From: Anderseniella sp963700895
GTDB taxonomy: Bacteria > Pseudomonadota > Alphaproteobacteria > Rhizobiales > Aestuariivirgaceae
Length of the DNA: 64,000 nt
Assembly: GCA_963700895.1 (NCBI GenBank)
Contig: CAVOZI010000011.1
Span: forward strand, 1 to 64,000
Direction: 5' to 3'
A program made the translations under genes and the position numbers. The notes under the pieces are model-generated. The model saw nothing but the letters and a program-made list of their open reading frames with translations. It was not told where the DNA came from and ran no database searches. Each line of letters begins with the position of its first letter. Position 1 is the first letter of the stretch. Shown piece after piece: positions 1 through 7,797 of this stretch.

Positions 1-32
1 CAGATTCCCTTAGGGACACGAATTTGATTCAG

Positions 33-61
33 CATGCTGGCTGGAAATGGAGGCCAGCATG
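33..61 (+). promoter_or_regulatory. Hairpin over the transposase ribosome-binding region
   Basis: A perfect 9-bp inverted repeat, CATGCTGGC (33-41) and GCCAGCATG (53-61), flanks an 11-base loop. The Shine-Dalgarno-like GGAGG (49-53) lies mostly in the loop and touches the stem, and the transposase ATG (63) follows directly. I infer it could limit translation of the transposase, especially on read-through transcripts. Confidence 0.45.
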
Positions 62-62
62 A

Positions 63-1132
63 ATGGGTCAGCCACTTTCGATGGATTTGCGCAGCCGGGT
101 TCTTGCGGCTGTTGATGAGGGGATGAGTTGCCGGGCTGCGGCAGCACGCTTTGGTGTGGCGCCGTCGACAGCGATCCGGTGGGTTGCTCAACGACGTGAT
201 ACGGGCAGTTTTGCACCCAAGCCCCAGGGTGGCGACATGCGCTCCCAGCGTGTCGAGCAGCGGCGCGATGAGATTCTGTCCATCTGGGAAGCGCGCAAGG
301 ACATCACGCTGGATGAACTGCAGGCTGCATTGAAGGAAGTCGGCTTGACGGTATCAAGAACATCGCTGCATCGCTTCTTCGCGCGCCACGGCATTACGCG
401 CAAAAAAAGACTGGTCACGCGATCGAGCAGGATCGCCCCGACATCCTGAGACAGCGTCGAGCCTGGTTCGATGGCCAGCTTGACCTTGATCCCGAGCGAT
501 TGCTGTTCATTGACGAGACCTGGACGGCCACCAACATGACCCGCAGCCACGGCCGTTGTCGCAAGGGTGAGCGGTTGCGGATGGGCTTCCCGCACGGCCA
601 CCGGAAGACGACCACGCTGATTGCGGGGTTGAGAACCACCGGCATGGTGGCGCCGATGGTGCTTGACGGGCCGATAAACGGCGACTGGTTCGAGGCCTAT
701 GTTCGCCAGATCCTGGTGCCGGAATTGCGCCGCGTCGACATCGTCATCATGGATAACTTGTCGAGCCACAAGCGTACATCGGTGCGTGAACTTATAGAGG
801 CGGTGGGCGCTACCTTGGTGTTCCTTCCGCCCTACAGTCCCGACTTCAACCCAATCGAGAAAGCCTTTGCCCGCCTCAAGGCCATGCTGCGCAAGGCTGG
901 TGAGCGAACGGTTGCGGGCCTCTGGGACCTTATCGGCAAGCTCGTTGACATCTTCCAGCCTGACGAATGCGCCAGGGCCGTCATGGCGAGCGCGGCTACA
1001 TCCCCGAACCCGACTATTCCGTGTACCGGCCGGAGAACGGCTACCAGGAGCCGGACGACAGCTACCCGCCGCGCCGTCACGGGCCTGGCGGCCATGCGCA
1101 GTTCAGTTGTCTTGAAGGCGTGGAGAGCCTGA
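63..1132 (+). CDS. IS630-family transposase, -1 frameshifted and C-terminally chimeric
   Basis: The zero-frame part (63-449) holds the N-terminal helix-turn-helix DNA-binding region (about residues 10-50). The catalytic part lies in the -1 frame, open from about 407 to 1132. Fusing them at the A7 run (402-408) gives a continuous IS630 transposase. The DDE-type catalytic acids are visible in LLFIDE, VIMDN and NPIEKAFARLK, the last near 850-880. After PDECA (near 970) the sequence stops resembling a transposase and reads into the neighbouring gene remnant out of frame, so the C-terminus is lost. The start at 63 has GGAGG 9 nt upstream and matches the usual family start. Activity is doubtful because the C-terminus and right end are missing. 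Confidence 0.8.
402..408 (+). other. A7 slippery run joining the two transposase frames
   Basis: Seven adenines fall exactly where the first frame loses transposase similarity and the -1 frame gains it. Several IS families make their full transposase by -1 slippage or transcript slippage at such runs. The alternative is a simple indel mutation. Confidence 0.6.
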
Positions 1133-1278
1133 AGCGGTCGGGCTTCCGCCACATCGAGGTGGTGGATTGCGCCAACGGCTCCTACGTCTACGACGCGGTG
1201 CGCCGGCGGGTGCCGTGGCGCATCGAGGTGAGCGGCGCGTCAGGTGATATCGTCAGCGTCGAGCCGCTGGGAGAGTAA
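967..1278 (+). pseudogene. 3' remnant of a small secreted-type protein gene
   Basis: From about residue 5 the frame encodes a Pro/Tyr-rich stretch followed by a compact domain with two cysteines (in the FSCLEG and VVDCANG segments) and a run of alternating residues ending in VSVEPLGE. It resembles the C-terminal domain of small cysteine-containing secreted proteins common in rhizobia, with no assigned function. The 5' part, including any signal peptide, was lost at the junction with the IS630 element, so this is a fragment. The ATG at 967 is fortuitous. Confidence 0.5.
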
Positions 1279-1295
1279 GGCACCGGGGCGAGCGG

Positions 1296-1973
1296 TCACT
1301 CATCCCCCGGCACGCCATAGGACGGCGCGGCGGACGGGTTGAGCGCCCGGTCCAGGTACGCCTGCATCTCGCCTTGATAGGCCTGCCACAGGCTGCGCAG
1401 TGTTGCGATCGGGTCGTCGTCATCCCAGTCGCAACGCAGGTCCACCAGCGGGAACGGCTGTTCGTGCACCACGATGAGCGCGGCGGAATGCACCGGCCCC
1501 TCTTCGCCGCCGGCCGCCACGCCGGCTTCGAGCGAGCGCAACAGCCGCTCTGCCAGGTGCTGGTCCGCTTCCCTGGCGAATGTGTCCGTCATCGCCTTGG
1601 GCACGGCGGTGGACGACAACAGGTTGCCGGCGGCGATGCAGTGGTTGCCGGGCGAGACCGTGTTGGTGCCGAGGATCTTTGCGCCGGTGAAATGGCCGGT
1701 GACGCCGGCTGCATCGACCGCCAGCAATTGCCGGTATTCGGCGAAGGGTGCGGCACCGGAAACCGCCGCCACGGCCTTTTCCGCGCTCATGCCGCCAGCG
1801 ATGGCGTCCAGCACCTTCGGGCCCAGCGTCGGGTCGGTGACGTTCTGGGTGGCCACGGCGCCGACGCCGGCGCGGGCGTGCGGACAACGGGCGCCGACAC
1901 AGATCGACGAAGTGGTGATGGCGACGCCGAACATGCCGGTGCGGGTGCAGTGGCCTGCGATGGAAAAGGTCAT
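1296..1973 (-). CDS. DUF1028 family protein (Ntn-hydrolase-like)
   Basis: The 225-residue product begins MTFSIAGHC and contains the glycine-rich N-terminal half typical of DUF1028 (VGAVATQN, GNLLSS). The family has an Ntn-hydrolase-like fold and is often found beside amine or amino-acid catabolic genes, but its reaction is not established. The start at 1973 overlaps the stop of the upstream Rieske gene as ATGA, indicating translational coupling. A longer frame would begin inside the Rieske gene and is not preferred. No signal peptide is evident, so it is probably cytoplasmic. I infer a hydrolytic side step in the pathway of the three neighbouring enzymes. Confidence 0.8.
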   Translation of the reverse strand: MTFSIAGHCTRTGMFGVAITTSSICVGARCPHARAGVGAVATQNVTDPTLGPKVLDAIAGGMSAEKAVAAVSGAAPFAEYRQLLAVDAAGVTGHFTGAKILGTNTVSPGNHCIAAGNLLSSTAVPKAMTDTFAREADQHLAERLLRSLEAGVAAGGEEGPVHSAALIVVHEQPFPLVDLRCDWDDDDPIATLRSLWQAYQGEMQAYLDRALNPSAAPSYGVPGDE

Positions 1974-3133
1974 TCGGCGGCGGCCCTTGCGGTTACCTCG
2001 CGCGGGCTGCACAGCTTGCCTGCAAGGTATTTCTGGAAGTCGTGGATCTCGCGCTCCAGCCAGCTCAGCGGGCCTGCCTGCGCCAGCGCGCCGTGGGCGC
2101 CGGTGAAGATGCCCTCGACGACGAAGCGGTCTTCCTCGTTGACGTGGTCGAAGAAGGTGATCAGGTCCTTCAGCGCCGCCTGCTTGTTGGGGAACGCGTC
2201 AAGCCGTTCCGGCGCCAGCGCCACGCCAAAGCGCACGTGCACCTCGCCGACACCGTTGGGCCGCAGGCTCAGGTACCAGACGTGATCGGGCGCCAGCACG
2301 TACATGTGGGCCGGGAACACCGTGGGCATGATGGTGGTGTAGCGCCACCTGCCTTCGAGATAGTCGTTGGCGTCCGCCGCGCGGCCATAGGTGGCGGTCT
2401 CGTCCTTGGTGAAGGTCTGCCAGGTGAAGTGCGGGTTCACGTCGGCCGGGAAGATGGTGTCGTCCAGACCGATCCACTGGCCCACGGTGGCGCGGTGGGC
2501 GACGGGCAGGTGGTAGCCTTCCATGAAGTTTTCGGTCAGCAGCTTCCAGTTGGTCTTCCAGACGTGGTCCTGCGTTTCGCAGGGCACGTAGCGGTCCATG
2601 CGGAACTGCGCGACGAGATCGTTCATCGGCGCCAGCAGTTCGGCCACCGATGGCGCATCATTGTTGAGGGTGATGTAGATCCAGCCGTTCCAGATCTCGG
2701 TGCGGATCTCGGGCAGGCAGAACTTCTTGCGGTCGAAACTCTCCGAGCGGTCCATGTAGGGCGCGCCGCGAAGCGACCCGTCCTGCGAGTAGGTCCAGGC
2801 GTGGTAGGGACAGACGACGACCTTGGTGTTTCCCCTGCCCTCCAGCAGCTGCATCATGCGATGGCGGCAGACATTGGAGAAGGATCGCACAGAGCCGTCC
2901 TTCTGGCGCATCGAGAACACCTGCTGGTCGCCGATGGAGAAGGTCACGTAGTCGCCGGGCTCTGGGATGTCGGCGGCCAGTCCGGGGCAATGCCATTCCT
3001 TCTCGAAAATGGACTTGATCTCCATGTCGAGGATTGCCGGGTCGGTGTACAGCGACGGCGGTGAGCTCATGGCCTGGTCGAGCGGGGTGGCAGCGCGTCC
3101 GGCGAGCAGGTCAAGCGTGGTCTGGGTGTCCAT
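1970..3133 (-). CDS. Rieske non-heme iron oxygenase, alpha subunit (betaine-demethylase type)
   Basis: The protein has 387 residues. The Rieske [2Fe-2S] ligands are Cys89, His91, Cys108 and His111 in the C-x-H...C-x2-H pattern. The mononuclear iron site is recognisable in ENFMEGYHLPVAH, with His208 and His213 as likely ligands. The overall layout matches the subgroup that oxidatively demethylates quaternary ammonium compounds (glycine betaine, stachydrine) and also other ring-hydroxylating oxygenases; the substrate cannot be read from sequence. An electron-transfer reductase is needed but none lies in this window. It sits between ridA (18 nt upstream) and the DUF1028 gene (ATGA overlap), clearly one operon. 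Confidence 0.85.
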   Translation of the reverse strand: MDTQTTLDLLAGRAATPLDQAMSSPPSLYTDPAILDMEIKSIFEKEWHCPGLAADIPEPGDYVTFSIGDQQVFSMRQKDGSVRSFSNVCRHRMMQLLEGRGNTKVVVCPYHAWTYSQDGSLRGAPYMDRSESFDRKKFCLPEIRTEIWNGWIYITLNNDAPSVAELLAPMNDLVAQFRMDRYVPCETQDHVWKTNWKLLTENFMEGYHLPVAHRATVGQWIGLDDTIFPADVNPHFTWQTFTKDETATYGRAADANDYLEGRWRYTTIMPTVFPAHMYVLAPDHVWYLSLRPNGVGEVHVRFGVALAPERLDAFPNKQAALKDLITFFDHVNEEDRFVVEGIFTGAHGALAQAGPLSWLEREIHDFQKYLAGKLCSPREVTARAAAE

Positions 3134-3151
3134 GGAGCAAGCCTTCCGGGG

Positions 3152-3568
3152 CTAGTCGGGAATGACGGCGGTCACTTCAATTTCCACCACCCATTCAGGC
3201 CGCGCAAGGGCCGGGACGACAAGGCCGGTGGAGCAGGGGAAGACCCCTTCCAGCCACTTGCCCATTTCCTGGTAAACGGCTTCGCGGTAGCGGATGTCGG
3301 TCAGGTACACGACGATGCGGCAGATGTGGGCCATCTCGGACCCCGCCTCCTCCAGCAGCATCTTGATGTTTTCCATGGCCTTGGCGGTCTGCCTGCCGGC
3401 ATCGCCGACATGCAGGCTCTCGCGGGTGTCCAGGTCTTGCGAAACCTGGCCGCGCAGGAACACCATGGTGCCGCGCGCCACAACGCCTTGTGACAGATCG
3501 TTGTTGAGCTTCTGCTCGGGATAGGTTTGCTTGGTGTTGAACGGACGCAAGCGCTTGTGCACAGGCAT
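3152..3568 (-). CDS. RidA/YjgF/UK114 family protein
   Basis: From the start at 3568 the product is 138 residues beginning MPVHKRLRPFN. It ends in the family signature around ARPEWVVEIEVTAVIP. RidA proteins hydrolyse reactive imine/enamine intermediates made by amino-acid-oxidising enzymes, which fits the divergent FAD amino-acid dehydrogenase next door. Longer starts at 3613 and 3637 are open; the latter has AGGTG just upstream and would add a 23-residue His/Cys-containing leader. I prefer 3568 because relatives begin near the RPFNTK motif and it leaves about 97 bp for divergent promoters. Confidence 0.82.
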   Translation of the reverse strand: MPVHKRLRPFNTKQTYPEQKLNNDLSQGVVARGTMVFLRGQVSQDLDTRESLHVGDAGRQTAKAMENIKMLLEEAGSEMAHICRIVVYLTDIRYREAVYQEMGKWLEGVFPCSTGLVVPALARPEWVVEIEVTAVIPD

Positions 3569-3665
3569 GGGACAGGTGAACTCCGGGTGATGGTGCGAAC
3601 CACATTTAGCCATCGAAGTCCGTTTGCGCACAAGCATGTTTCACCTAAGCCGAGAGCAGATTTAA

Positions 3666-4916
3666 ATGAACGACAGGGTGACAATCATCGGGGCCGGCAT
3701 CGTCGGCATGTCGGCGGCGCTGTTCGCGCAAGCGCGCGGCTACCGGGTGCGGGTCATCGACAAGGTGCCGCCGGGCGAAGGCGCCTCGTTCGGCAATGCC
3801 GGCGGCATCGTGATCGCCAGCGTCACGCCGACCGTTCACCCCGGCATCCTGATGAAGCTGCCCGGCTGGCTGCTCGACCCGAAGGGGCCGATCACGGTGC
3901 GCTGGTCATACCTGCCGAAGGCGCTGCCATGGCTGATCGCGCTGGGGCGCAACGCCATGCCGGACCGGGTGAAGAAGATCACCGAGGCGCGCGCCACGCT
4001 GGGCATGAGGGCGCTGGAGGACCACCGGGACGTACTGAAGCAGGCGGACGCCACGGACCTGCTGGCGATGGACGACGGGTTGATGGTCTATGGCACCAAG
4101 GCCCAGTACGACGGCGGCGCGACGTGGCGGCGGGTGAAGGCGGAGTATGGCTACGAGGGCGCCGAGCTCACCGCGGATCAAGCCCGCGAAGTGGAGCCCG
4201 ACCTGACGCCGGACATCTACCGGGCGGTGTTCTGGGACGGCTGGCACCGCATCCGCGATCCTTTCGCCATGGTGCAGAAGCTGGCGGAGCAGGTGGTGCG
4301 CAATGGCGGCGAGATCGTGCAGGACGAAGTAACCCGCATCGAACATGACGGCGCGCGGGCGACCCGGATTCACCTCAAGCAGCACGGTGTGGAGGACGTC
4401 CAGAACCTGTGCATCTGTGCCGGCGCCTGGTCGCACGAACTGGCGGCCATGCTGGGCTCTAAGGTGTTGCTGGAAGCAGAGCGGGGCTATCACCTGATCA
4501 TGCAGAACACCGGCATAAAGCTGGGCCGGGCGGTAACCCATGCCGCCCAGCCGGGCGCAGTGACGCCGCACCATGACGGCATCAAGATTGCCGGGTCTGA
4601 CGAGATTGCCGGCAACGATGCGCCGCCTGACTGGCGCCGCGCCGAGCAGATGCACGTGTACGGCAAGCGGCTGTTCCCGGCGCTTCGCGAACTTGATGGC
4701 ACCGAAAGCAGGTGGATGGGCCGCCGGCCAGGCACGCCCGACTCGCTGCCGGTGATATCGGCGTCTCCAAAGCTCGCCAATGTGTGGTATGGATTCGGCC
4801 ATGGCCACATGGGCCTGTCATGGGGGCCGACCACCGGCCGGCTGCTGGCGGACATGATGGCGGGCAGGAAGCCTAACATGGACATGTCGCCGTTCCGCGT
4901 CGACCGGCCAATGTAA
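3666..4916 (+). CDS. FAD-dependent D-amino-acid dehydrogenase (DadA-like)
   Basis: The 416-residue protein opens with a Rossmann FAD-binding motif (GAGIVGMSAALFAQARG, residues 9-25) and ends with the DAO-family segment FGHGHMGLSWGPTTGRL that closes the flavin site. Known relatives oxidise D-amino acids or N-methylated/cyclic amino acids to imino acids and pass electrons to the respiratory chain. It is transcribed divergently from ridA and the Rieske gene, so I infer it acts on the amine left after demethylation, with RidA removing the imine. Substrate is unknown; sarcosine-like or proline-like compounds are possible. The downstream pepN starts 19 nt after the stop. Confidence 0.85.
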   Translation: MNDRVTIIGAGIVGMSAALFAQARGYRVRVIDKVPPGEGASFGNAGGIVIASVTPTVHPGILMKLPGWLLDPKGPITVRWSYLPKALPWLIALGRNAMPDRVKKITEARATLGMRALEDHRDVLKQADATDLLAMDDGLMVYGTKAQYDGGATWRRVKAEYGYEGAELTADQAREVEPDLTPDIYRAVFWDGWHRIRDPFAMVQKLAEQVVRNGGEIVQDEVTRIEHDGARATRIHLKQHGVEDVQNLCICAGAWSHELAAMLGSKVLLEAERGYHLIMQNTGIKLGRAVTHAAQPGAVTPHHDGIKIAGSDEIAGNDAPPDWRRAEQMHVYGKRLFPALRELDGTESRWMGRRPGTPDSLPVISASPKLANVWYGFGHGHMGLSWGPTTGRLLADMMAGRKPNMDMSPFRVDRPM

Positions 4917-4935
4917 CGGGATCAGAAAACAGACG

Positions 4936-7578
4936 ATGCGCACCGAAACGCCGCCGACCATCCAGCTCAAGGACTACGCTCCCTCGCCCCACCTCATCGG
5001 CCACGTATCGCTTGACGTGGCGCTGGAGCCGAAGGCGACGCGGGTGACGTCGCGGGTGACGGTGCGGCCCAACCCGGCGAGCCGGCAACCGGCCACCACG
5101 CTGGTACTGGACGGCGAGGAACTGGAGCTCAGGCGCATCTCCATCAACGGCGAGGAACTCGGCGGCAACCGGTACCGCATCGACGGCGAGAAGCTCTACA
5201 TCGACAGCGTTCCGGCGGACGAGTTCGAGCTTAGCATCGAAACGGTCTGCAACCCGGATGCCAATACGGCGCTGTCGGGACTGTACCGGTCGAACGGCGT
5301 GTACTGCACCCAGTGCGAGGCGGAAGGCTTCCGCCGCATCACGTATTTCATCGACCGGCCGGACGTGATGGCAACCTATGACGTGCGGCTTGAAGCAGAC
5401 AAGGCGACGGTGCCGGTACTGCTGGCCAATGGCAATCCGGTCGAGGAAGGCACCCTCGACGGCGGGCGGCACTATGCGGTGTGGCACGACCCGTGGCCGA
5501 AGCCGTCCTACCTGTTCGCCATGGTGGGCGGCGATCTTGCCTGCGTGAAGGACAGCTTCACCACCCTGTCGGGCCGCGAGGTGGAGCTGAGGATCTATGT
5601 CGAACAGGGCAAGCAGGACCGCTGCGGCTGGGCGATGGAGAGCCTCAAGGCGTCGATGAAGTGGGACGAGGAGGTGTTCGGGCGCGAGTATGATCTCGAC
5701 ATCTTCATGATCGTCGCCGTGTCCGACTTCAACATGGGCGCGATGGAGAACAAGGGCCTCAACGTCTTCAACGACAAGTACATCCTGGCCCGGCCCGACA
5801 CCGCGACCGACCAGGACCATGTCCACATCGAGTCGATCATCGCGCACGAGTACTTTCACAACTGGACCGGCAACCGCATCACCTGCCGGGACTGGTTCCA
5901 GCTGTGCCTCAAGGAAGGCCTGACGGTGTTCCGCGACCAGGAGTTCACCTCCGACCTGCGCTCGCAGGCGGTCAAGCGAATTCAGGACGTGCGAACGCTG
6001 CGCTCGCACCAGTTCCCGGAGGATGGAGGGCCGCTGGCGCACCCGGTGAGGCCGCAGTCCTATATTGAAATCAACAACTTCTACACCGCCACCGTCTACG
6101 AGAAGGGGGCGGAACTGGTGCGCATGATGAAGACGCTGCTGGGGCCGGAAAAGTTTGCCCGGGCGCTCGATATCTATTTCGACCGGCATGACGGCGATGC
6201 AGCAACGGTAGAGGATTTCGTGGCCTGCATGGAGGACGCCTCGGGGCGCGACCTGAAGCAGTTCTTCTACTGGTACAACCATGCGGGTACGCCTGCGGTA
6301 ACCGCCAGGCTCAGCTGGGACGAGGCAACTGCCACGGCCCGGCTGGAGGTGAGCCAGGTTCTCAAGCCGACGCCGGGCCAGGCAAGCAAGCCGGCCATGC
6401 ACATGCCGCTGGTGACCGGGCTGATCGGCCCGGACGGGCAGGACATGCCGCTGCAGCTCGAAGACGGCAGCGAGATCGCCGGCGGGGTGCTGGAACTGCG
6501 CGAGGAAAACCAGGGCTGGACGTTTGCCGGCATCGCGGACAAGCCGGTGCTGTCGATCAACCGGGGCTTCTCGGCGCCGATTACCCTGGTCACCGGCCAG
6601 CAGGATGATGAACTCACCTTCCTGATGGGCCATGACAGCGACACCTTCAACCGCTGGGAGGTAGGCCAGACGCTGGCGCGCTCGCTGATCCTGTCCACCA
6701 TGCAGGCGCTGGCGGATGGCCAGGCGGCGCCGGACGTCAGCGCATTCGCCGGGGCACTTGGCAAGACGCTCGATGACGGCCAGCTGGAGCCGGCGTTCAA
6801 GGCACAGATGCTGGCGCTGCCGGGCGAGGCCGACATTGCCAATGCGCTGGGGCGCAATGTCGATCCGGACCTGGTGCAGCGGGCGCGGGACCAGGTGCGG
6901 GCGCAAACCGCAATTGCGCTTGCAAACCGGCTTCAAGAGCTGGCACGCGACTTGCCCGGCGGCGCGTATTCGCCGGATGCGGACAGCATGGGCCGGCGCG
7001 CTCTGGCCTATGGCGCGCTGTCGCTGTGGTCGGCCGGCGCCGAACGCGAAGCCGCACAACTCGCCATGCGCCAGTACGGCGAGGCCCGCCACATGAGCGG
7101 GGTGATGGGGCCGCTTGGCGTGCTGGCGGTGCTGCAGGCGCCGGAACGCGACGAGGCGCTGGCGGCGTTTCACGAACGCTACAGGGATGATCACCTGCTG
7201 GTGGACAAGTGGTTCACGCTGCACGCCATGCGCAGCGGCCCAGACGCGGTGGAGCATGTGCGCCTGCTGATGAGCCATGACGATTTCAGCCTTGGGCGGC
7301 CGAACCGGGTGCGCGCACTGATCGGGGCGTTCGCCGGCATGAACCAGACCGGTTTCAACGCAGCCGGAGGCGCAGGTTATGACCTCGTTGCAGACGTGGT
7401 GATGCAACTGGACAAGCGCAATCCGCAGGTGGCGGCCAGGATGGCCGGATCGTTCCGCAGCTACCAGCTGATGGAGCGGGGGCGGCGCGACAAGGCGCGC
7501 ATGGCGCTTGCCCGTATCGCAGCCATGGAAGCGCTGTCCAGGGATACCGCCGAAATGGTGTCGCGCATGCTCGCCTGA
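4936..7578 (+). CDS. pepN: Aminopeptidase N, M1 family zinc metallopeptidase
   Basis: The 880-residue protein removes N-terminal residues from cytoplasmic peptides. The exopeptidase motif GAMEN is near residue 268. The zinc site HEYFHNW is near 305 and is followed by the distal glutamate ligand in LKEGLTVFRDQEF. The long C-terminal domain (from about 550) is of the E. coli PepN type, and the length is normal for that group. It lies 19 nt after the dehydrogenase gene and may be co-transcribed, though the role is general peptide turnover. The opposite strand contains a long shadow frame that shows no domain. Confidence 0.95.
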   Translation: MRTETPPTIQLKDYAPSPHLIGHVSLDVALEPKATRVTSRVTVRPNPASRQPATTLVLDGEELELRRISINGEELGGNRYRIDGEKLYIDSVPADEFELSIETVCNPDANTALSGLYRSNGVYCTQCEAEGFRRITYFIDRPDVMATYDVRLEADKATVPVLLANGNPVEEGTLDGGRHYAVWHDPWPKPSYLFAMVGGDLACVKDSFTTLSGREVELRIYVEQGKQDRCGWAMESLKASMKWDEEVFGREYDLDIFMIVAVSDFNMGAMENKGLNVFNDKYILARPDTATDQDHVHIESIIAHEYFHNWTGNRITCRDWFQLCLKEGLTVFRDQEFTSDLRSQAVKRIQDVRTLRSHQFPEDGGPLAHPVRPQSYIEINNFYTATVYEKGAELVRMMKTLLGPEKFARALDIYFDRHDGDAATVEDFVACMEDASGRDLKQFFYWYNHAGTPAVTARLSWDEATATARLEVSQVLKPTPGQASKPAMHMPLVTGLIGPDGQDMPLQLEDGSEIAGGVLELREENQGWTFAGIADKPVLSINRGFSAPITLVTGQQDDELTFLMGHDSDTFNRWEVGQTLARSLILSTMQALADGQAAPDVSAFAGALGKTLDDGQLEPAFKAQMLALPGEADIANALGRNVDPDLVQRARDQVRAQTAIALANRLQELARDLPGGAYSPDADSMGRRALAYGALSLWSAGAEREAAQLAMRQYGEARHMSGVMGPLGVLAVLQAPERDEALAAFHERYRDDHLLVDKWFTLHAMRSGPDAVEHVRLLMSHDDFSLGRPNRVRALIGAFAGMNQTGFNAAGGAGYDLVADVVMQLDKRNPQVAARMAGSFRSYQLMERGRRDKARMALARIAAMEALSRDTAEMVSRMLA

Positions 7579-7797
7579 GCCATTGGCCACTGCAACGGGG
7601 GGAAAATTCTTGCCCTCGAAATCTTGCCAAATCACCCGCACTTCGAATCAATGGAACTAGTGATTCGGTCGCGTTCAGGGGCAACGGCGTTGGTCGCTCC
7701 TGGCGAGTATCTGTCGGGGCGGCAGACCATCACGAAGCATGAGGGATGTTGCCTGGACGGCTCTGCGGGCGAGCGGCGGTCTCGAGAGGGAATTTGC

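Larger units (their letters stand above)
1..972 (+). mobile_element. IS630-family insertion sequence, truncated on the right
   Basis: The segment carries an IS630-type transposase in two frames. No inverted copy of the left-terminal bases (around 10-30) appears downstream of the transposase. The reading frame runs straight from transposase sequence into an unrelated protein near 970, so the right end is lost. IS630 elements insert at TA dinucleotides, but the left target cannot be judged because the window begins inside or at the element edge. The right boundary is estimated from where similarity to transposase C-termini stops. Confidence 0.8.

Noticed and set aside
3569..3665. Operator matching the sox TGCGAC repeats between ridA and the dehydrogenase
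   Set aside because: TGCGAA and TGCGCA are present but 31 bp apart and imperfect, so no shared operator can be claimed.
4873..7641. A 922-codon open frame antisense to pepN
   Set aside because: It mirrors pepN codon for codon, lacks any domain, and arises from high-GC third positions. Similar shadows oppose the PleC-like kinase (8137-10047), degP (17696-19192) and glnE (14104-15120).
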